Below are positions 48,793 through 60,100 of a stretch of 64,000 nt of DNA, piece by piece. The stretch covers positions 1,116,001 to 1,180,000 of the forward strand of contig NZ_OESS01000002.1 in the NCBI RefSeq assembly GCF_900240285.1. The letters are read 5' to 3'. The DNA is from Halobacillus sp. Marseille-P3879. Its GTDB lineage: Bacteria > Bacillota > Bacilli > Bacillales > Halobacillaceae. A program made the position numbers and the translations under genes. The notes below the pieces were generated by a model. That model searched no databases. It was not told where the DNA came from and saw nothing but the letters and a program-made list of their open reading frames with translations. The stretch's first letter is position 1, and each line of letters opens with the position of its first letter.

Positions 48793-49380
48793 TTAGAATT
48801 GCATATAAGATAACATCGTGCTCCATGCTTTGTCTTTACCTTCGCCCGTTTCTGCAGAGAAAGGAATCAATTGATCTTCTTCCTCCATCTGCAGGGTAGA
48901 TGATATTAGCTGCAGCTGTTTATTTCGCTGACCCTTTTTAATTTTATCAAGCTTGGTCGCAATAACCATAACCGGCAGCTCAAAGTGCTTAAGAAAATCA
49001 TACATCATACAATCATCTTCGGTTGGCTTATGCCGGATATCTATTACCAGTGCTGTTGCACAGAGTTGTTCACGTCCGGCAAAATACTCTTCCATCATTT
49101 GACCCCATTTGGCACGTTCCTTTTTGGAGACCTTCGCATAGCCATAACCCGGTACATCTACAAAATGAAACTTCTCGTTAATTCTGTAAAAGTTTAATGT
49201 CTGGGTTTTACCCGGCTTTGACGAAGTCCTTGCCAGGTTTTTCCTTTGAATCATTTTATTAATAAACGATGATTTTCCTACATTGGACCTGCCTGCAAGA
49301 GCAATTTCTGGAATCGGATCGCCTGGATACTGCTTCTTACTTGCTGCACTTATTATAATCTCTGCATGATTAACCTTCAT
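48793..49380 (-). CDS. ysxC: Ribosome biogenesis GTP-binding protein YsxC/EngB
   Basis: Essential GTPase in 50S assembly. The 195-residue protein shows G1 [10 protein letters not shown] (about residues 30-39), G3 [10 protein letters not shown] and G4 TKLDK. It overlaps the end of lon by 11 bases, the conserved lonA-ysxC pair of Bacillus. Confidence 0.96.
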   Translation of the reverse strand: MKVNHAEIIISAASKKQYPGDPIPEIALAGRSNVGKSSFINKMIQRKNLARTSSKPGKTQTLNFYRINEKFHFVDVPGYGYAKVSKKERAKWGQMMEEYFAGREQLCATALVIDIRHKPTEDDCMMYDFLKHFELPVMVIATKLDKIKKGQRNKQLQLISSTLQMEEEDQLIPFSAETGEGKDKAWSTMLSYMQF

Positions 49381-51700
49381 AACTTCTCTCCGTCAATGCT
49401 TGGTCAAGCACTTCATCCAGGTGTTTAACCGGGATAAAGGTAAGACCTTCACGTACGCTTTCAGGAATGTCCTCAAGATCCTTTTCATTTTCAGATGGGA
49501 TAATAATCTTCGATAACCCTGCCCGGTGAGCACTCAAAGATTTTTCTTTTAAGCCGCCAATTGGAAGGACACGCCCGCGTAATGTAATCTCTCCAGTCAT
49601 TCCTACCTCTTTTTTCACAGCTCTTCCAGTCAGAGCTGATACTAATGCAGTAGCCATTGTTATTCCTGCAGACGGACCGTCTTTTGGAGTAGCACCTTCA
49701 GGGACGTGAATATGAATATCATTCTTTTCTGCAAAATCATGATCAATCTTTAAGTCATCAGACCTTGAACGAATGTAACTAAATGCAGCTTGTGCTGATT
49801 CCTTCATAACATCTCCCAGTTTTCCTGTAAGTGTCAGGTTTCCTTTTCCGGGATAAATAGAAACTTCAATGGAAAGCGTATCGCCACCAGCAGAAGTGTA
49901 AGCTAACCCTGTTGCGGCACCGACTTGGTCTTCAAGCTCCGCCTGACCATAACGGAACTTCGGACGACCTAGAAGTTCTTCTAGCTGCTTCTCAGTAACA
50001 ACTACTCTTTTCTTCTGTCCTGACACGATAATCTTGGCTGCTTTTCTGCACACCCCAGCTAATTCGCGTTCTAAATTACGAACTCCTGCTTCACGCGTAT
50101 ACATACGAATCAGTTTCAGCAATGCTTCATCTTTAAATTGCACTTTGCTTTTCGTTAATCCATTTTCTTTAATTTGCTTAGGAAGCAGATGCTCTTTAGC
50201 AATATGAAGTTTTTCTACTTCTGTGTATCCGGCAATGGAAATAACCTCCATACGGTCTAAGAGCGGACCTGGTATGGATGTCATCGTATTTGCTGTAGCA
50301 ACAAACATCACGTTAGAGAGATCATAGTGTTCTTCGATGAAATGATCACTAAATGTGCTATTCTGCTCTGGATCTAAAACTTCAAGCATGGCAGATGATG
50401 GATCTCCGCGAAAATCACTTGCCATTTTATCGATTTCATCTAGAAGAAAAACAGGATTAATGGTCTCGGCGCGTTTCATTCCTTGAATAATACGGCCGGG
50501 CATGGCTCCAATATAAGTTCTCCTATGTCCGCGAATCTCTGCTTCATCACGAATCCCGCCCAGTGAAATACGAACAAATTTGCGATTAATTGCCCTGGCA
50601 ATGGACTTGGCTAATGACGTTTTACCCACTCCCGGGGGACCTACCAGACAAAGGATCGGGCCTTTAATGGACTGAGTCAGCTGTTGTACAGCTAAGTATT
50701 CTAATACACGTTCTTTCACCTTTTCGAGGCCGTAATGATCTTCATCAAGGATCGTTTCAGCATGATTGACATCCAAATTGTCTTCAGTCTCCTGTGACCA
50801 TGGCAGCGACACCAGCCACTCAATATAATTACGGATGACTGAGCTTTCTGCAGAACTTTGCGGAACTTTTTCATATCGGCCGAGCTCTTTTTCAGCGACT
50901 TTTTGAACCCGTTCCGGCATTTCTGATTCTTCAATTTTTTCACGAAGTTCACTGACTTCTCCCGATTTTCCGTCTTTATCGCCTAGTTCGTTTTGTATAG
51001 CTTTCATTTGCTCTCGCAAGTAGTATTCCTTTTGAGTTTTCTCCATCGACTTTTTCACGCGCTGCCCAATTTTTTGTTCGATTTGGAGAACATCTCTTTC
51101 ATTGCCGATCAGTTCGATTAAATGCTTCAACCTTTGCTTCACATTAGATGTTTCAAGAACTTTTTGTTTATCTTTTATTTTAATGGGCAGGTGGGAGGTT
51201 ATCTGATCAGCTAAGTGACCAGGAGAATCTACATCTGCCACTGTATTGTACGTTTCTTTGCTTACTTTTTTTGATACTTTGACATATTGTTCAAATTGAC
51301 TCAGAAGCGTGCGCATTAGAGCTTCTTCTTCCTTGTGATCATCATGAATGTCCTCTAACTTTTGTACATCAGCTTCGTAGTATTCTTCACCTTCTTGTAT
51401 GTGATCAACGCTTGCTCTATAAAGTCCTTCCACAAGGACACGGTTTGTTCCATTTGGAAGCTTTACCATCTGCTTCACACGGGCTACCGTACCGATCTCA
51501 TACATATCACTAACAGTTGGGTCATCGATATTTACTTCTTTTTGGGAAACAAGAAAAATTTGATTATCATCAATCATAGCTTGTTCTAAAGCGTTCACAG
51601 ATTTATCACGACCTACATCAAGGTGCAGTACCATCGAAGGGTACACTAATAGACCTCTAAGAGGAAGGAGGGGGAGCTTGATACTATGTTTTTCAGACAA
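49370..51700 (-). CDS. lon: ATP-dependent protease Lon
   Basis: Cytoplasmic AAA+ serine protease for damaged and regulatory proteins. The 776 residues comprise the N-terminal substrate domain ([22 protein letters not shown]), Walker [11 protein letters not shown], Walker [12 protein letters not shown], and the protease domain with catalytic Ser in [14 protein letters not shown] and Lys in [14 protein letters not shown]. The start is TTG at 51700, with GGAGG 8 bases upstream; upstream TTG and GTG codons in the same frame coincide with that site. Confidence 0.96.
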   Translation of the reverse strand: MSEKHSIKLPLLPLRGLLVYPSMVLHLDVGRDKSVNALEQAMIDDNQIFLVSQKEVNIDDPTVSDMYEIGTVARVKQMVKLPNGTNRVLVEGLYRASVDHIQEGEEYYEADVQKLEDIHDDHKEEEALMRTLLSQFEQYVKVSKKVSKETYNTVADVDSPGHLADQITSHLPIKIKDKQKVLETSNVKQRLKHLIELIGNERDVLQIEQKIGQRVKKSMEKTQKEYYLREQMKAIQNELGDKDGKSGEVSELREKIEESEMPERVQKVAEKELGRYEKVPQSSAESSVIRNYIEWLVSLPWSQETEDNLDVNHAETILDEDHYGLEKVKERVLEYLAVQQLTQSIKGPILCLVGPPGVGKTSLAKSIARAINRKFVRISLGGIRDEAEIRGHRRTYIGAMPGRIIQGMKRAETINPVFLLDEIDKMASDFRGDPSSAMLEVLDPEQNSTFSDHFIEEHYDLSNVMFVATANTMTSIPGPLLDRMEVISIAGYTEVEKLHIAKEHLLPKQIKENGLTKSKVQFKDEALLKLIRMYTREAGVRNLERELAGVCRKAAKIIVSGQKKRVVVTEKQLEELLGRPKFRYGQAELEDQVGAATGLAYTSAGGDTLSIEVSIYPGKGNLTLTGKLGDVMKESAQAAFSYIRSRSDDLKIDHDFAEKNDIHIHVPEGATPKDGPSAGITMATALVSALTGRAVKKEVGMTGEITLRGRVLPIGGLKEKSLSAHRAGLSKIIIPSENEKDLEDIPESVREGLTFIPVKHLDEVLDQALTERSYEG

Positions 51701-51720
51701 ATTGTGCACCTCCAAATAAT

Positions 51721-52006
51721 GCTAATTGTAAGTTAATCATATAGAAATCTTATGAGAAAGTAAAACGTAAGGAATAGGCAGAAAGCCCGCGTTCTTCTTT
51801 CTAAAGCTTAATTTTATTATAAACACCCAACAGTATAATCATGCTAAAAAGAAATTATGTAGGGCAAAAGCTTTCCAAGCTTTAAAGGTTACTATCCCAA
51901 GGTAATGTGTTTAAGTTTCCTAAAATCACAACAGAAACCGCGCTACAAAAAATTCGCAGCGCGGTTTATTAAAATAAAGATTGTATTTACCTAAAACAAT
52001 GCTTTA
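51721..52006. other. Intergenic region between clpX and lon
   Basis: About 300 bases without a gene, where B. subtilis has lonB. It contains the clpX terminator-like hairpin at 51935-51967, a small perfect inverted repeat aaagctt-tcc-aagcttt at 51867-51883 and, on the minus strand, a TATAAT near 51820 that may be the lon -10 box. Confidence 0.5.
51935..51967 (-). terminator. Hairpin after clpX
   Basis: A perfect 10-bp stem aaaccgcgct/agcgcggttt with a 13-base loop lies about 40 bases after the clpX stop codon. The U tract on the minus strand is poor (TTTCTGTTG), so termination may be incomplete. Confidence 0.6.
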
Positions 52007-53284
52007 TTAAGCACTTTCTTTAGGAGTTTCTTTATTCTCATCTTCCACTGTTCCATCCGTTAGGATTAACTTAGGATAACTGCTCTCTTCTTTAACGGTA
52101 TCCTTCGTAATAATACATTTTTCAATATCATCACGGGACGGCAGTTCATACATAACATCAAGCATGATGCCTTCAATAATTGAACGAAGTCCACGAGCTC
52201 CAGTCTTACGCTCAATTGCCAGACGTGCAATCTCACGAAGGGCTTCTTCTTCAAATTCGAGTTCCACATGATCAATCTGAAGAAGTTTCTGGTATTGTTT
52301 TACAAGAGCGTTCTTAGGTGCTGTCAAGATCTCTACCAGTGCTTCTTCATCTAATTGTTCAAGGCTTCCGATTACCGGGAGACGACCGATAAATTCAGGA
52401 ATAAGACCATAACTTAACAAGTCTTCAGGTAAAACTTTTGTTAAAAGCTCACTCTTCTCAGCATCAACATCGGTCTGTCCTGCACCGAAACCAATTACTT
52501 TCTTTCCAAGACGGCGTTTAATGATTTGTTCAATCCCATCAAACGCTCCGCCTACGATAAATAAAACATTGGTTGTATCAATCTGTATAAATTCCTGATG
52601 AGGATGCTTTCTTCCGCCTTGTGGAGGAACGCTTGCCTGGGTACCTTCTAGAATTTTCAGCAAGGCCTGCTGAACACCTTCCCCTGATACATCCCGGGTA
52701 ATTGAAGGGTTCTCAGATTTACGTGCAACTTTGTCAATCTCATCGATATAAATAATACCTTTTTCCGCTTTCTCCACGTCATAATCTGCTGCCTGAATAA
52801 GTTTAAGAAGAATATTCTCCACGTCTTCTCCAACATAACCAGCTTCAGTTAAGGAGGTAGCGTCTGCTATAGCAAAAGGAACATTTAATATACGTGCAAG
52901 AGTCTGAGCGAGAAGCGTCTTACCGCTCCCTGTTGGCCCAAGCATAAGAATATTACTCTTAGCAAGTTCAACGTCATCGCTTTTCACCCCGGCATTAATA
53001 CGCTTATAGTGGTTATAAACCGCCACTGATAAATTCTTTTTCGCCTGATCCTGCCCAATTACATAATCATTCAAGATGCCGCGGATCTCCTGTGGTTTTG
53101 GAACTTCTTTAAATTCCACTTCTTCTTCATTACCCAGCTCTTCTTCCACGATTTCAGTACACAATTCAATACATTCATCACATATATAAACGCCAGGTCC
53201 AGCTACTAACTTACGAACTTGTTCTTGACTTTTTCCGCAAAATGAGCATTTAAGCTGTCCCTTTTCTTCATTAAATTTAAACAT
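52007..53284 (-). CDS. clpX: ClpX, ATPase subunit of the ClpXP protease
   Basis: AAA+ unfoldase that feeds proteins to ClpP. The 425-residue protein starts [19 protein letters not shown] with the zinc-binding domain (CSFC and CDEC), then Walker [11 protein letters not shown], Walker [13 protein letters not shown], and the IGF-type ClpP-binding loop (KVIGFGAG). The ATG at 53284 follows AAGGGGTG; the open frame to 53350 has no site. It follows tig as in B. subtilis. Confidence 0.97.
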   Translation of the reverse strand: MFKFNEEKGQLKCSFCGKSQEQVRKLVAGPGVYICDECIELCTEIVEEELGNEEEVEFKEVPKPQEIRGILNDYVIGQDQAKKNLSVAVYNHYKRINAGVKSDDVELAKSNILMLGPTGSGKTLLAQTLARILNVPFAIADATSLTEAGYVGEDVENILLKLIQAADYDVEKAEKGIIYIDEIDKVARKSENPSITRDVSGEGVQQALLKILEGTQASVPPQGGRKHPHQEFIQIDTTNVLFIVGGAFDGIEQIIKRRLGKKVIGFGAGQTDVDAEKSELLTKVLPEDLLSYGLIPEFIGRLPVIGSLEQLDEEALVEILTAPKNALVKQYQKLLQIDHVELEFEEEALREIARLAIERKTGARGLRSIIEGIMLDVMYELPSRDDIEKCIITKDTVKEESSYPKLILTDGTVEDENKETPKESA

Positions 53285-53585
53285 ACCATTCACCCCTTTA
53301 TAAAATGACGCAATAGCTGCGACTGTGTAATAACCCTGGATGCTGTGCATTCGTGTCTTTTGCCCATCATACCAGATTAATTAAAAACAAAAAAGCAATA
53401 CCTATATAGAGGTGTGCGATTACTATTACATCAACCTCATTATGTAGACATATCGACTATAAGTCAAACGATAGGTACATCATTAGTATATGTAAAAACA
53501 AGACACATTCATTCACCTTACATAAAGAATGAAAAATATAGGAGAAGACAAGGAGCTTTTTCTGGCCCCTTGCCTTCTAAACAAA
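53285..53585. other. Intergenic region between tig and clpX
   Basis: About 300 bases holding the tig terminator at the left end and, on the minus strand, likely clpX promoter sequence: an extended -10 element TGGTATGAT about 80 bases before the clpX ATG, plus several TTGACT/TTGATG -35-like boxes. No gene is seen. Confidence 0.45.
53535..53577 (-). terminator. Terminator after tig
   Basis: On the minus strand a 10-bp stem with one G-U pair (53568-53577 with 53544-53553, 14-base loop) is followed by TCCTATATTTTTC. It lies about 10 bases after the tig stop codon. Confidence 0.65.
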
Positions 53586-54872
53586 TTATTCAGCTTTACT
53601 ATTTTCATCCAGTACATCAATCGCTTTACGCACTTTAAGATCTTCTTTAACCATGTCTGTATTACCGCCAAGCATTTGCGTCAGCTGCGCAACATCAGTC
53701 TGGTACATAGAAGCCATGTTTTCAAGCTCAGAATTAACGTCTTCCTCAGTTGCTTCTACGTTTTCTGCTTCAGCAATTGCTTCAAGAGTCAGGTTGGTTT
53801 TAACGCGCTTACTTGCATCTTCCTGCATTTGTTCGCGTAAAGCATCTTCGTCTTGACCCGTAAACTGGAAGTACATGTCTTTAGTCATGCCCTGCATTTG
53901 AAGGCGTTGTTCAAATTCACTAACCATGCGGTCAAGTTCTGTATCAACCATTGCCTGTGGTATTTCAACTTCAGCATTTTCAGAAGCTTTCTGCACAAGT
54001 GTATCACGCTTTTGGTTTTCAGCATCAGTTTTCTTCTGTTCTTCTAAACGGTCACGTGTTTTCTTTTTAAGCTCGTCTAAAGATTCAACTTCTTCGTCGA
54101 CATCTTTCGCAAACTCATCATCTAGCTCCGGAAGTTCTTTTCCTTTAATTTCATGAATTTTAACTTTAAATGTTGCCTCTTTACCAGCAAGATCCTCAGC
54201 GTGGTATTCTTCAGGGAACGTAACCTGTACATCGGCTTCTTCTCCGGCAGCCTTACCAACAAGCTGTTCTTCAAACCCTGGAATGAACGACCCGGATCCG
54301 ATTTCAAGAGAATAGTTATCGGCTTGGCCGCCTTCGAATGCTTCACCATCTACAAAGCCTTCAAAATCCATAACTACTGTATCGCCATCTTCAACCGTTC
54401 CTTCTTCTTTAACCACTAACTCAGCCTGGCGTTCCTGCTGTTGTTTCAATTCATTTTCAACATCTTCTTCAGTTACTTCAGTGCTCTGCTCTTCATAAGT
54501 AAGACCTTTGTAATCTCCTAGCTTCACTTCAGGTTTAACGGTTACGTCGGCAGTAAACACAAGAGGTTGTCCTTTTTCAATTTGCTGTACATCGACTTCA
54601 GGACGATCAACCGGTTCAATACCAGTTTCTTCAACAGCATCAGAGTACGCTTTTGGCAGTACGATATCGATCGCATCCTGATAAAGAGATTCTACACCAA
54701 AACGTTGTTCAAACAGCTTACGAGGTACTTTCCCCTTACGGAACCCAGGTACCTGTACCTGTTTAACAACCTTTTTAAAAGCTTCATCTAAAGCTTTGTT
54801 GAAATCTTCAGAAGGCACTTCTACTGTAAGTGTCCCCTGATTACCTTCTTTTTTTTCCCACTTTGCTGACAT
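53586..54872 (-). CDS. tig: Trigger factor
   Basis: Ribosome-associated chaperone and prolyl isomerase. The 428-residue protein has the ribosome-binding signature [12 protein letters not shown] (about residues 42-53), an FKBP-type PPIase domain (about 155-245; [15 protein letters not shown]) and a long helical C-terminal chaperone domain. It is strongly acidic (Glu/Asp/Gln-rich), in keeping with salt adaptation. GGAGGG precedes the ATG. Confidence 0.97.
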   Translation of the reverse strand: MSAKWEKKEGNQGTLTVEVPSEDFNKALDEAFKKVVKQVQVPGFRKGKVPRKLFEQRFGVESLYQDAIDIVLPKAYSDAVEETGIEPVDRPEVDVQQIEKGQPLVFTADVTVKPEVKLGDYKGLTYEEQSTEVTEEDVENELKQQQERQAELVVKEEGTVEDGDTVVMDFEGFVDGEAFEGGQADNYSLEIGSGSFIPGFEEQLVGKAAGEEADVQVTFPEEYHAEDLAGKEATFKVKIHEIKGKELPELDDEFAKDVDEEVESLDELKKKTRDRLEEQKKTDAENQKRDTLVQKASENAEVEIPQAMVDTELDRMVSEFEQRLQMQGMTKDMYFQFTGQDEDALREQMQEDASKRVKTNLTLEAIAEAENVEATEEDVNSELENMASMYQTDVAQLTQMLGGNTDMVKEDLKVRKAIDVLDENSKAE

Positions 54873-54974
54873 AAAAAATTCCCTCCAACATCTATAATTT
54901 CCTGCTCGCCTAAATAGCGATCCATAATTGTTTCTATGATTCTATTTCCAACGAATCTCATATGCAACCACTAC

Positions 54975-55002
54975 ATTATAACATAATGAACCGTGCTTTC
55001 AA
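54975..55002 (-). promoter_or_regulatory. Promoter of tig
   Basis: On the minus strand TTGAAA (54997-55002) and TATAAT (54975-54980) are 16 bases apart, with an extended TG before the -10 box. Transcription would begin about 100 bases before the tig ATG. Confidence 0.75.
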
Positions 55003-55046
55003 CAATTGTCCTACAGCTGCAAATAAAAACTTCATTTGAAAATATT

Positions 55047-56027
55047 TTACTGACCAACCAAAATCATATAATGCTGCTCACATAACTGAATTTCTTCCTT
55101 GTATTTGTTTACCTCTGGATGACTGTCTTGCTCTTCATAAGGCAGTTGTAAATATTCATGACCGAGCTGCTTTAGCGCTTTTACTATATAATTGACTTCT
55201 TCTTCGGAAGGGAAAAGCGGATAACGTACATAGCAGTAATGATCCAGTAAATCATGAATGACCTGAAACATAGTCGGATTATTTTGTTCAACTGCACCAA
55301 GTCTCATTTTGATCTGTTGTATTATATAATCTGATTGAAAACTATTCAGCTGAGATGGAGTGACTTCCAGTTTGTGACCAAATTTAATAATAGTAACTGA
55401 TTCAGTACAACCTTCTTCCCTTAACCACAAGATTAAACCTGTTTTGATTATAGGATGTATGTCCTTATCTTCAAGACATTCTTTAAAATATTCCAGGTTT
55501 TCAGGAAGAGGCTGCTTTCTTAACTGGTTAACAGCTACCCATTGCTTCTGCAAATCACCTTTTTCAAAAGACTTCTTCAATTCATCTACTAATCGATCAC
55601 TTTCTTTCTTATGTACGTCCTGCAATAATTTTTTGGCCACTTCATACATCTGCCATAACTGTGTTCTATTTTGGTGAGGTATATCTTCAGTCTCGAAGAC
55701 TTCATCCAGTAGATCAATTAATTCCTGATAACGGTTGGATTGGAAAAGTATAGTGATATAAATATGTAAATACTGATAATAATACTCTTCTTCTTTTTTC
55801 ATTTGTTCCTGACATAATTCTTCCGCTTCAGAGTATTTTCCAAGCTCAATCCAACTCATCAGTAACCCTGTAATTACTTCGTGACCAGCTACTCCGTGTT
55901 CGAGAAGCAGCTCAAAGCTTTCTGCTGAATCCTTAAATCTTTTTTCTTTTATTGCTTCAAAGCCAGTGTTTTCAAGTGTAGATTTCCATTTGGGGAATAA
56001 TACTATATCCCCGTTTTGTTTTTCCAT
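55047..56027 (-). CDS. TPR-repeat protein, YsoA-like
   Basis: A 326-residue soluble, acidic helical protein with tetratricopeptide-like helix pairs (FEAIKEKRFKDSAESFELLLEHG, then GKYSEAEELCQEQM and QSNRYQELIDLLDEVF). B. subtilis has the TPR protein YsoA at the same place upstream of tig; its role is unknown. GGGAAGGGTG precedes the ATG. Confidence 0.78.
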   Translation of the reverse strand: MEKQNGDIVLFPKWKSTLENTGFEAIKEKRFKDSAESFELLLEHGVAGHEVITGLLMSWIELGKYSEAEELCQEQMKKEEEYYYQYLHIYITILFQSNRYQELIDLLDEVFETEDIPHQNRTQLWQMYEVAKKLLQDVHKKESDRLVDELKKSFEKGDLQKQWVAVNQLRKQPLPENLEYFKECLEDKDIHPIIKTGLILWLREEGCTESVTIIKFGHKLEVTPSQLNSFQSDYIIQQIKMRLGAVEQNNPTMFQVIHDLLDHYCYVRYPLFPSEEEVNYIVKALKQLGHEYLQLPYEEQDSHPEVNKYKEEIQLCEQHYMILVGQ

Positions 56028-56189
56028 AAGACACCCTTCCCATAATAACCATACTCACCTATACATTCTTTCCAATTTCCTTCACTTTAAAACGACAAAA
56101 TTATTTAGAATAAATTCATAATAAACACCCTTAATGTCCAACAGAGCTTCGAACGCTATTAACGTACCTCCCCCTAAATAAATATAGAG

Positions 56190-56215
56190 AAGAGGCGTCC
56201 GATTCGGCGCCTCTT
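56190..56215. terminator. Hairpin downstream of the YitT gene
   Basis: An 8-bp stem aagaggcg/cgcctctt with an inner cc/gg pairing. The T6 run is on the plus-strand side, though no plus-strand gene lies upstream; on the minus strand it follows the YitT-family gene at 75 bases with a weaker CTTCTCTAT tail. Confidence 0.6.
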
Positions 56216-56290
56216 TTTTGTCTTGTTTAAGCAGGTATGTATTGCAGCAAGTATAGCATACAATCCTTTGTAAATCACTTTCGCTATATT

Positions 56291-56887
56291 TTATTCCAAC
56301 ATCGTGGGAATGAGCCGCTGAGAGGTTAAGAGCATTGTTGATAAGGCTACACTGATAATGGTTATAACCGACAAGATAAAGGTATCCGCTGAAAATAAGT
56401 ATCCCCCAGCTGCAATTACCGCTAAATCAATGAAGAGAATAACAAACCCTACATTTATTTTAAATAAATTTGCTATTATTTGAGCCAGCAGATCTGTTCC
56501 GCCAGTACTGGTCTGATGACGGAGCATATAGCCGATCCCTCCTCCTACTAACACCCCTCCTATAATAGAACTGACAGCAGGATCTAACGGAAAATGGTAG
56601 TTCCTAATAGAACTTAACCAGTCGATTAAGAAAGAAGAGACTAACAAACCATGTAGACTATTATAAAAATATGACCGAAAAGAAAACCATGCCAGAGCAA
56701 ATATTGGAACACTTATACAAATAATCGTAAATCCCACTTTAATATTCCAAATGTAATTTGCTATTAAACCAAGTCCGATTACCCCTCCATCTAATATTTG
56801 ATCAGGAATTAAAAACAAATTAATCCCAATGGACAGCAGTAAACTTCCTATTAATATAGCTAATGTCTTTTTAAGCAGGGTTTTCAT
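56291..56887 (-). CDS. YitT family (DUF161) membrane protein
   Basis: A 198-residue protein with about six membrane helices. NLFLIPDQILDGGVIGLGLIANY and TSTGGTDLLAQIIA are the YitT signature. The C-terminal DUF2179 domain found in longer members is absent, so this is a short form. The ATG at 56887 has AAGGGG 7 bases upstream; the frame is open to 56950 without a site. The function is unknown. Confidence 0.85.
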   Translation of the reverse strand: MKTLLKKTLAILIGSLLLSIGINLFLIPDQILDGGVIGLGLIANYIWNIKVGFTIICISVPIFALAWFSFRSYFYNSLHGLLVSSFLIDWLSSIRNYHFPLDPAVSSIIGGVLVGGGIGYMLRHQTSTGGTDLLAQIIANLFKINVGFVILFIDLAVIAAGGYLFSADTFILSVITIISVALSTMLLTSQRLIPTMLE

Positions 56888-57108
56888 AAGCATTCCCCTT
56901 ACAACGTCTCTTCTTACACTATATGCACAGAGACAGAATAAATGAGACATGCTCTTTAGATGATCTTTCCTACCAATTCATAATTGACGCTCCAAAGCAC
57001 TTTCTCCCTTGAAGAAATTTCTTAACTTTTGTCATTACTCCTTTCACCTATACCTTATAGGGGATAGGCTGGCATCTCGAGGAATGAGCGGTCTTCACTG
57101 CATACAAT

Positions 57109-57146
57109 AAAAAAGCGCTGAACTATCACTATAAAAAGTTCAGCGC
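57109..57146 (-). terminator. Terminator of the giant membrane protein gene
   Basis: A perfect 9-bp stem gcgctgaac/gttcagcgc with a 14-base loop is followed by U6 on the minus strand, 30 bases after the stop codon at 57176. Confidence 0.88.
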
Positions 57147-57175
57147 CTTTAAATGCAGGAGGACTTACCAAATAT

Positions 57176-60100
57176 TTAATTCCAACTTTTAAGAGAAAGC
57201 CACATCTTTTTGATTTTCCGCTCAATTGGCTTGTTAGAGTGATGCTCCTGCTTCTGCCACTCATTATAACTGGCGATAGTTATTAGCAGGATCCCTGCAG
57301 TCAGCAGATAAACCCACCATGGTACGTTTCCCCAATAAGGACGAGTCTGGTAAATCACATTAAAGATTAAGACTCCCATTCCCACAAAAAAATAAGATTT
57401 AACTTTATACTGCATACCGAGAATCATAGAAAGCAGAGATAAACCACCTATCATCCAGGCATCCCAAATAGTGTGGCTTTGAATGGCATCGACTAATAAA
57501 TAGACCGCAACCATTAAAACGACTGCAAATTGAATATGGTACATTGTAATATAAATTGCCTGCCATAAATACTTCTTTATCCAAAAGAATATTACCAGGA
57601 GAGGTAATACTTGAAGCTCAGCTTCTATCAAATCAGGTACCCAGGCTCGATAATCCATCAAAATCATAAGGTAAACTCCATAACTGCATACCGTACCCGC
57701 AGTATAAAAAGCTTTTTGGGCAATGGTTGATTTCCACCTGCCGGCATTCCAGAAAAACCAAATACCTAGACCAATTAAAGGCAGGATGCGAACCCAGATT
57801 AAGTTATCAAATAAAGTGTAAGTAATTAAATACGCAATATAGCCGAGCGCTGTCCATGAATACGCGTCCACTCTTTCTTTTGGGCCAATTAAATACTTAT
57901 GAAAAATCCTTCCAGCCTGAAGGAGAATTATTATACAACTAAAAAGCAGAATGATTAGATAAATTCTATCCAGTAAGTGACTTACTCTCTCCCACAAACC
58001 AAGAGTAAGAAGCAAAGGGGCAAAGCGAACTACGGACCACTCTCTAATATGAAGAAAGAAAAGAATGATAAGTACGTAGCCCAGAACAGGAATGGTTTCC
58101 ATAACCATCCACTCCCCATCCTTGCTGAGAATTGACAGGAGTCCAATAATTGAAAATGGTATCACATACCATTCTATCCGTTTCTTCCAAGCTTGAGGAA
58201 GACTTATCCATAACACAGCAATAACAAAGCTCGTAATAAGAAAAGCATATTCCTCATCTGCTTGAGACCAAACGTCATAATATCCGGGTCCGGAATAAAA
58301 TAAAAGGGCCATGACTGTTAATCCTGTATAAATCATCAGTTTAATCTGCCATTCATTTACGGCCCTGATTGCGCTGAATAGATACACGCTTAAAGGAATT
58401 AGCAAAATAACAGGATGCACTTTGGCTGCACTTAAATGCTCCAGCATAAACAAGGCAATGATAAGCGGCTGTACGGTATGCCCCAGCCAATAAAAGTACG
58501 GATACATATCTCTCCATTTTCTGCACCCGAGTTCTGCTGCCAGCAATAAAAACACAGGTGCAAAAATAAGATAAACAAGAAAACTTTCAAAAGAATCTAT
58601 CGGAAGAGGATTCAGCAAAGAAATGTAGAAAGCTAAAGATGTCAGTGAGACAATACACCACATAAATGACTGTTTAAGATATTGGACGAACCAGAACGTA
58701 ACCCCAATTCCTATCAGCAGTATTAGCGGACGTACGATTACACCATCAACACCTGGCGAATGAAGCAGTAAAACCATTGCCAGAATGTAAGCACACTGCC
58801 CCGTATAGAATACCGCTTGCGCCAGCTTCAACTTATCTCTACGCCTCCAAAATAAATGAAGACAAAGCAGCATTAAACCTATAATGGATAAATGAAAGGG
58901 CTGTGAAAATACCCTCTCATAAGCAGGCTCCCATGTTACCACTGGGTTATACCAAAGCCATCCTGCCATTAATAAAGTAATAGAATGCGTCCAAGCCGCA
59001 GCGTCTTGTATATCCTTTTGATTTATTTCTCTCACAAAACCAGCAATAATACCAATAATCAGAAACATACAAGCACTATAACCGTATAATTCTGAATAGA
59101 GAGCATACCAGACCGATCCAGCAGCGATTAACAGTGAGACATAAAAAGAGCTCTCCTGTATGATTTTAATCCAAGGATTAACAGTCCAAAGCCCTATATA
59201 AACAAGAGACAGACACGCCCCGGCAAACATAAAGAAAAACAAAGGTCCAATGTTAACTAATGTCCATAACTGCCATAAAAAGACAAAGAGAAACACCGGC
59301 GCGCCGTATACAAAAGCTGTAAATTTAGTAATATTAGCAAGTACAAGGTAATTAGAAGCAATGACAGCATAAGCTGCAAGCAATTGCCAGGAACTCTCTT
59401 CCCCTCTTAAAGCTATACTTTCATAGCTTATATAAACAAATGCCAAAAACGAAACTATTCCGCTTGTATACCTAAAGACTTTATCGATATTACTATGCTT
59501 TCTAAACACATATGAAAAAACTAAATAAACCAGGCCAACTAGTCCATAAAGAACCAATCCAGCCGAGTGAAGCATTGTATGCTCTATCAGCATATAAACC
59601 GCATAAGAGATCATAACGGAAAAAACAAACTGGTATTCTTTCTGTTGATAAACAAATACCATCGCCATATAAATGGCTGCCGTTATGATCAAATTAAAAC
59701 TATAAAAAACCTCGCTTTCAAAGAATAACAGCATCAGCAGTGTAGAAATCACGAGATTCAACTGCCCGTATAACGGCAGTTCCTCCATAAATAACTTTAA
59801 CTTCTTCGCATCCTTATATCGCACGTAGCCAAAGACCAGGGCACCATTAAATAACATAAGGAGCAAGTAAAAGACATCTACAGACACCGGAAGCGCTCCG
59901 GCTACACAACCTGCCGACAATGTTAAAAACAAAAAAGAAATCCATACAAATAAACGTGAATTGTGGGCTAAACCATGACGAATATAGAGAGGTAATGGGA
60001 GAAGAGCCCCCGTTAAGCCTAAAAGAAACCTTCCCTTTCCAAATAAAGAAAAATAACTTCCCAGCAGTTCAAAGTAGCCAATCGTAAGAATTCCAATCGG

